The position numbers and the translations under genes were made by a program. The notes beneath the pieces are model-generated. The model was given only the letters and a program-made list of their open reading frames with translations, did not search any database and was not told the origin of the DNA. From Lachnospiraceae bacterium UBA3638 (GTDB lineage: Bacteria > Bacillota > Clostridia > Lachnospirales > Lachnospiraceae), in NCBI GenBank assembly GCA_002373595.1, contig DFKT01000030.1, positions 1-26,644 of the forward strand: a DNA stretch of 26,644 nucleotides. Reading direction: 5' to 3'. Below, piece after piece: positions 24,657 through 26,644 of this stretch (positions are counted from its first letter, which is position 1; every line of letters begins with the position of its first letter).

Positions 24657-24881
24657 GCCGGGGCCGGATATATACTGTCTGCCGACCACTCCGGCAACGA
24701 TTTTCTAAGCGTTTCAGCGATGACTCTTTAAGAGTTCCGGCACCGGGGCTTACTCGCCATCGTGGCTCGGTCGCCCACTGCTCTCGCCATCCTGGCTCGA
24801 GCTGCCTACTCCTTAGAAACGCTAAGAAAATGTGTTGCCCTGCGTTTGAAGTCGGCAGACAGTACATATCCGTCCCCCGGC
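24657..24881. repeat. 225-nt inverted-repeat element, candidate structured RNA or palindromic mobile repeat
   Basis: The two ends pair over a long distance. GCCGGGG (24657-24663) pairs with 24875-24881, CGGATAT (24665-24671) with 24866-24872, and a perfect 13-bp helix joins 24674-24686 to 24851-24863. GGCAAC (24693-24698) pairs with 24834-24839, and 14 of 15 positions pair between 24701-24715 and 24816-24830. The roughly 100-nt apex holds two near-identical 17-mers (CTCGCCATCGTGGCTCG near 24753 and CTCGCCATCCTGGCTCG near 24783), each a small GCCA/TGGC hairpin. On the minus strand the flanks of each can form tandem G.A pairs, and an A.C mismatch becomes G.U, so the minus strand is the likelier RNA. 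Codon-like reading frames here look spurious. I do not recognise the family. Confidence 0.7.
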
Positions 24882-24909
24882 TTAATGCATAAAGTTTAAC
24901 ATTAATGTA

Positions 24910-25094
24910 GGGCTTTGGCGGGTATATGTGTTTTTTATGTCTGTTGCGCAGCACTTAACGAACGAAGTATGGCGGAAAACGGTCCCGAGCGCCGTTGTAC
25001 ATGAGTTAAGCGAGGGCGTTTTTGCCTCTAGCCATACAAGTGAGTTTAGTAGCGGAGCACCCAGACTAAAAAACACATATATCAGACAAAGCCC
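24910..25094 (+). ncRNA. 185-nt candidate structured RNA with 28-bp closing helix and pseudoknot
   Basis: The ends pair as GGGCTTTG (24910-24917) with CAAAGCCC (25087-25094), then a 5-nt internal loop, then a perfect 15-bp helix TATATGTGTTTTTTA (24923-24937) with 25067-25081, then GTCTG (24939-24943) with 25062-25066 after one bulged base. Inside, GTATGGC (24967-24973) pairs with GCCATAC (25031-25037). CTTAAC (24954-24959) can pair with GTTAAG (25005-25010), which crosses the previous helix and makes a pseudoknot. Two local hairpins (AACGG/CCGTT, GAGG/CCTC) lie inside. Unpaired parts are purine-rich on the plus strand (GAACGAAG, GCGAG, GCGGAGC), so plus is the likelier RNA strand. The raiA-motif RNA of Clostridia is one class to test; I cannot confirm it by eye. 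No promoter was identified. Confidence 0.55.
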
Positions 25095-25095
25095 C

Positions 25096-25154
25096 AAAAA
25101 TAAAAAAAGCCCTGTGGTTTACTCCACATTATGTGGAGAAAATCACAGGGCTTT
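25096..25154 (-). terminator. Intrinsic terminator of the uracil permease gene
   Basis: On the minus strand an 11-bp stem (AAAGCCCTGTG, 25144-25154, with 25106-25116) encloses a second 8-bp hairpin (CTCCACAT, pairing 25122-25129 with 25131-25138). It is followed by a TTTTTTTATTTTT tract. It lies 13 nt past the permease stop. On the plus strand no U-tract follows, so it is not bidirectional. Confidence 0.92.
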
Positions 25155-25167
25155 AAGATTATACGTC

Positions 25168-26478
25168 TTAGTTCTTAGTCTTGATCGAGAGAACCTTATT
25201 GGTGATGATGCCGAGGATGAGTGCACATGCAACCTCAGTGATCTCGACTGCACCAAACTTAACAACGAATCCGCCGATACCTGCGATAAGGATCACAGAT
25301 ACGGTGAACAGATTCTTGTTGTCATCAAGGTCAACCTTCTGGATCATCTTAAGACCGGATACTGCGATGAATCCGTAAAGAGCTACGCACACACCACCCA
25401 TTACGCAACTGGGGATCGTAGCAAGAAGCGTTACGAAAGGTGCAAAGAATGAAGCAACGATAGCAATGATCGCGGTGGTAAGGATAGTTACTACGGAAGC
25501 ATTTCCGGAGATAGCTACGCAACCTACAGACTCACCGTAAGTCGTATTGGGGCAGCCTCCGAAGAATGCGCCTACCATGGATCCGACACCGTCTCCAAGA
25601 AGAGTTCTGTCAAGTCCGGGATCCTTGAGAAGATCGGACTCGATGATCGATGAAAGGTTCTTGTGATCTGCGATATGCTCAGCGAATACAACGAATGCTA
25701 CAGGAATATATGCAACTGCAACAGTTCCGATATATGCTGGAGTGAGATCTCCGAAGCCCTTGAAAGCGGTGATGAAAGTGAAATCAGGTATCCACTTCAT
25801 ATTGTCGAATGCGGAAAAATCGATAACCTTGAGAGCATCGTTACCCGTAACATTTCCGATGATGGTAAAGATCTCAGCGGTGAGATATCCTGCACAGATA
25901 CCTACGATGAAGGGGATCATCTTCAGCATCTTCTTGCCGTATACGGAGCTGATCATCGTGAAGAATAATGTAACAAGTCCGCAGACTATGCATACATAAG
26001 TGGATGCAGTCTTGCTGCTTCCGAGTACATCGCCTACTGCATTGCCGGCAAGTGAAAGTCCGATGATGGCAACGGTGGGTCCGATCACAACGGGAGGCAT
26101 GATATTTGCGATCCAGTTAACTCCTACTGCCTTAACTACTATGGCAAGTACTACATAAACGAGTCCTGCGAATGCTGCACCGAGGATTATTCCGGCATAT
26201 CCGGCTGCCATTGATACTGCTCCGCCGAATGCTGCGAACATTGATCCGATGAATGCAAATGATGATCCAAGGAAAACGGGACTCTTGAATTTAGTGAAAA
26301 GAAGGTAGACGATAGTTCCGATGCCGGCTCCGAAAAGAGCAGCTGATGCGGACATGTCATTTCCGACTATCGCAGGTACCGCTATCGTCGCTGCGAGTAT
26401 CGCGAGAAGCTGCTGGAGTGCAAATACCAGCGTCTGCGGAAATTTGGGTTTGTCTTGTACACCGTAGGTCAGTTTCAT
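25168..26478 (-). CDS. uraA: Uracil permease-type NCS2 transporter
   Basis: This 436-residue protein is a nucleobase transporter of the NCS2 family, probably proton-coupled uracil uptake. It has about 12-14 hydrophobic segments. Two acidic residues match the substrate site of E. coli UraA: E267 in FAEHIADH and E316 in GGCPNTTYGESVG. Their spacing (49 residues) equals that of E241 and E290 in UraA as I recall it. The TTYGE motif and the N-terminal QQLLAILAATIAVP segment fit uracil rather than purine carriers, but xanthine cannot be excluded. AGGAGG precedes ATG 26478 by about 10 nt. It lies 22 nt after the J-domain gene, leaving no room for a PyrR leader, and has a strong terminator. Confidence 0.92.
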   Translation of the reverse strand: MKLTYGVQDKPKFPQTLVFALQQLLAILAATIAVPAIVGNDMSASAALFGAGIGTIVYLLFTKFKSPVFLGSSFAFIGSMFAAFGGAVSMAAGYAGIILGAAFAGLVYVVLAIVVKAVGVNWIANIMPPVVIGPTVAIIGLSLAGNAVGDVLGSSKTASTYVCIVCGLVTLFFTMISSVYGKKMLKMIPFIVGICAGYLTAEIFTIIGNVTGNDALKVIDFSAFDNMKWIPDFTFITAFKGFGDLTPAYIGTVAVAYIPVAFVVFAEHIADHKNLSSIIESDLLKDPGLDRTLLGDGVGSMVGAFFGGCPNTTYGESVGCVAISGNASVVTILTTAIIAIVASFFAPFVTLLATIPSCVMGGVCVALYGFIAVSGLKMIQKVDLDDNKNLFTVSVILIAGIGGFVVKFGAVEITEVACALILGIITNKVLSIKTKN

Positions 26479-26500
26479 TTTTATTTCTCCTCCTGGAAAC

Positions 26501-26644
26501 TTATGCCAGCCCTTCCTTACGGCGCTGGAACTCGCGATTTATAGCACGTACGAGCTCTTCGTCACCAAACAGGTTGTCGGGATGGAATATTTTAACGAGA
26601 TCTTTGTAACGCTTTCTGAGGCCGACCTGGTTGGAAACACTTGC
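26501..26644 (-). CDS. C-terminal end of a J-domain protein, cut by window
   Basis: Only 47 residues and the stop codon (TAA at 26503-26501) are inside the window. They read as a J-domain-like end: RYKDLVKIFHPDNLFGDEEL followed by VRAINREFQRR, with the HPD motif that stimulates DnaK-type chaperone ATPases, and the Ala-Ile-Asn-x-x-Phe helix typical of J-domains. Placing the J-domain at the C-terminus differs from DnaJ itself, so this is a specialised J-protein. The upstream gene start lies beyond the window. It precedes the permease gene by 22 nt and probably shares its transcript. Confidence 0.8.
   Translation of the reverse strand, partial: ASVSNQVGLRKRYKDLVKIFHPDNLFGDEELVRAINREFQRRKEGLA

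Noticed and set aside
24753..24799. CRISPR-like repeats
   Set aside because: Only two 17-nt units are present, with a short, non-uniform spacer, and they lie in the apex of a hairpin.
24646..24954. 102-codon minus-strand frame across the inverted repeat
   Set aside because: It is a translation of the hairpin arms and tandem repeats, with no ribosome site and no protein-like pattern.
24910..25094. 6S RNA
   Set aside because: The fold has a long perfect closing helix and crossing internal helices, not a single hairpin with a central promoter-like bubble.
24928..25452. 174-codon plus-strand frame through the RNA candidate, the terminator and the permease gene
   Set aside because: It crosses a strong terminator hairpin and is antisense to a clear transporter gene.

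Overview
The window reads as chromosomal DNA of a low-to-mid GC member of the Clostridia, most like the Lachnospiraceae. The support is a short-form HisG with a separate HisZ, the order rpmB / Asp23 (YloU) / FakA (YloV) / RecG / DegV, a zinc-ribbon L28, RecU, a Bacillus-type LexA box, sigma-A-like promoters with TGn extended -10 elements and strong AGGAGG ribosome sites. There are no rRNA or tRNA genes, no CRISPR array and no recognisable transposase.

Layout. (1) 1-2936, minus strand: hisZ-hisG-hisD, coupled by two ATGA overlaps and driven by a promoter with an 18-bp palindrome over the predicted start point. hisD runs off the left edge. (2) 2941-13327, minus strand: a tightly packed ten-gene run, parE-parC-rsmD-coaD-(coiled-coil protein)-(membrane-anchored amidase)-(SDR oxidoreductase)-(2-TM protein)-(pseudouridine synthase)-recU. 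Its head has a good promoter with a LexA-type box (GAAC-N4-GTTC) just downstream, which suggests SOS control of a type IIA topoisomerase and perhaps of RecU at the far end. (3) 13328-17105, plus strand, divergent from parE: three genes for O-acylation of an extracellular glycan (acyltransferase-3, MBOAT/AlgI-like, AlgX/AlgJ-like SGNH). (4) 17114-24276, minus strand: a membrane EAL phosphodiesterase with a degenerate GGDEF domain, then degV (FakB-like), recG, fakA and asp23. FakA and DegV are the two halves of the fatty-acid kinase system. (5) rpmB on the plus strand with its own promoter and terminator. (6) 24642-25100: no credible gene, but two adjacent, very different, highly structured elements. 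One is a 225-nt inverted repeat whose apex holds two near-identical 17-nt repeats. The other is a 185-nt element with a 28-bp closing helix and a predicted internal pseudoknot. (7) 25104-26644, minus strand: an NCS2 uracil-type permease with a terminator, preceded by the 3' end of a J-domain gene.

The least explained part is the rpmB-uraA gap. Its elements look like structured non-coding RNAs or RNA-like mobile repeats, not genes. Other points worth a second look are the LexA-controlled parE operon, the his operator, and a terminator-like hairpin inside the start of the amidase gene. Everything here was read by eye; no similarity search or folding program was run.
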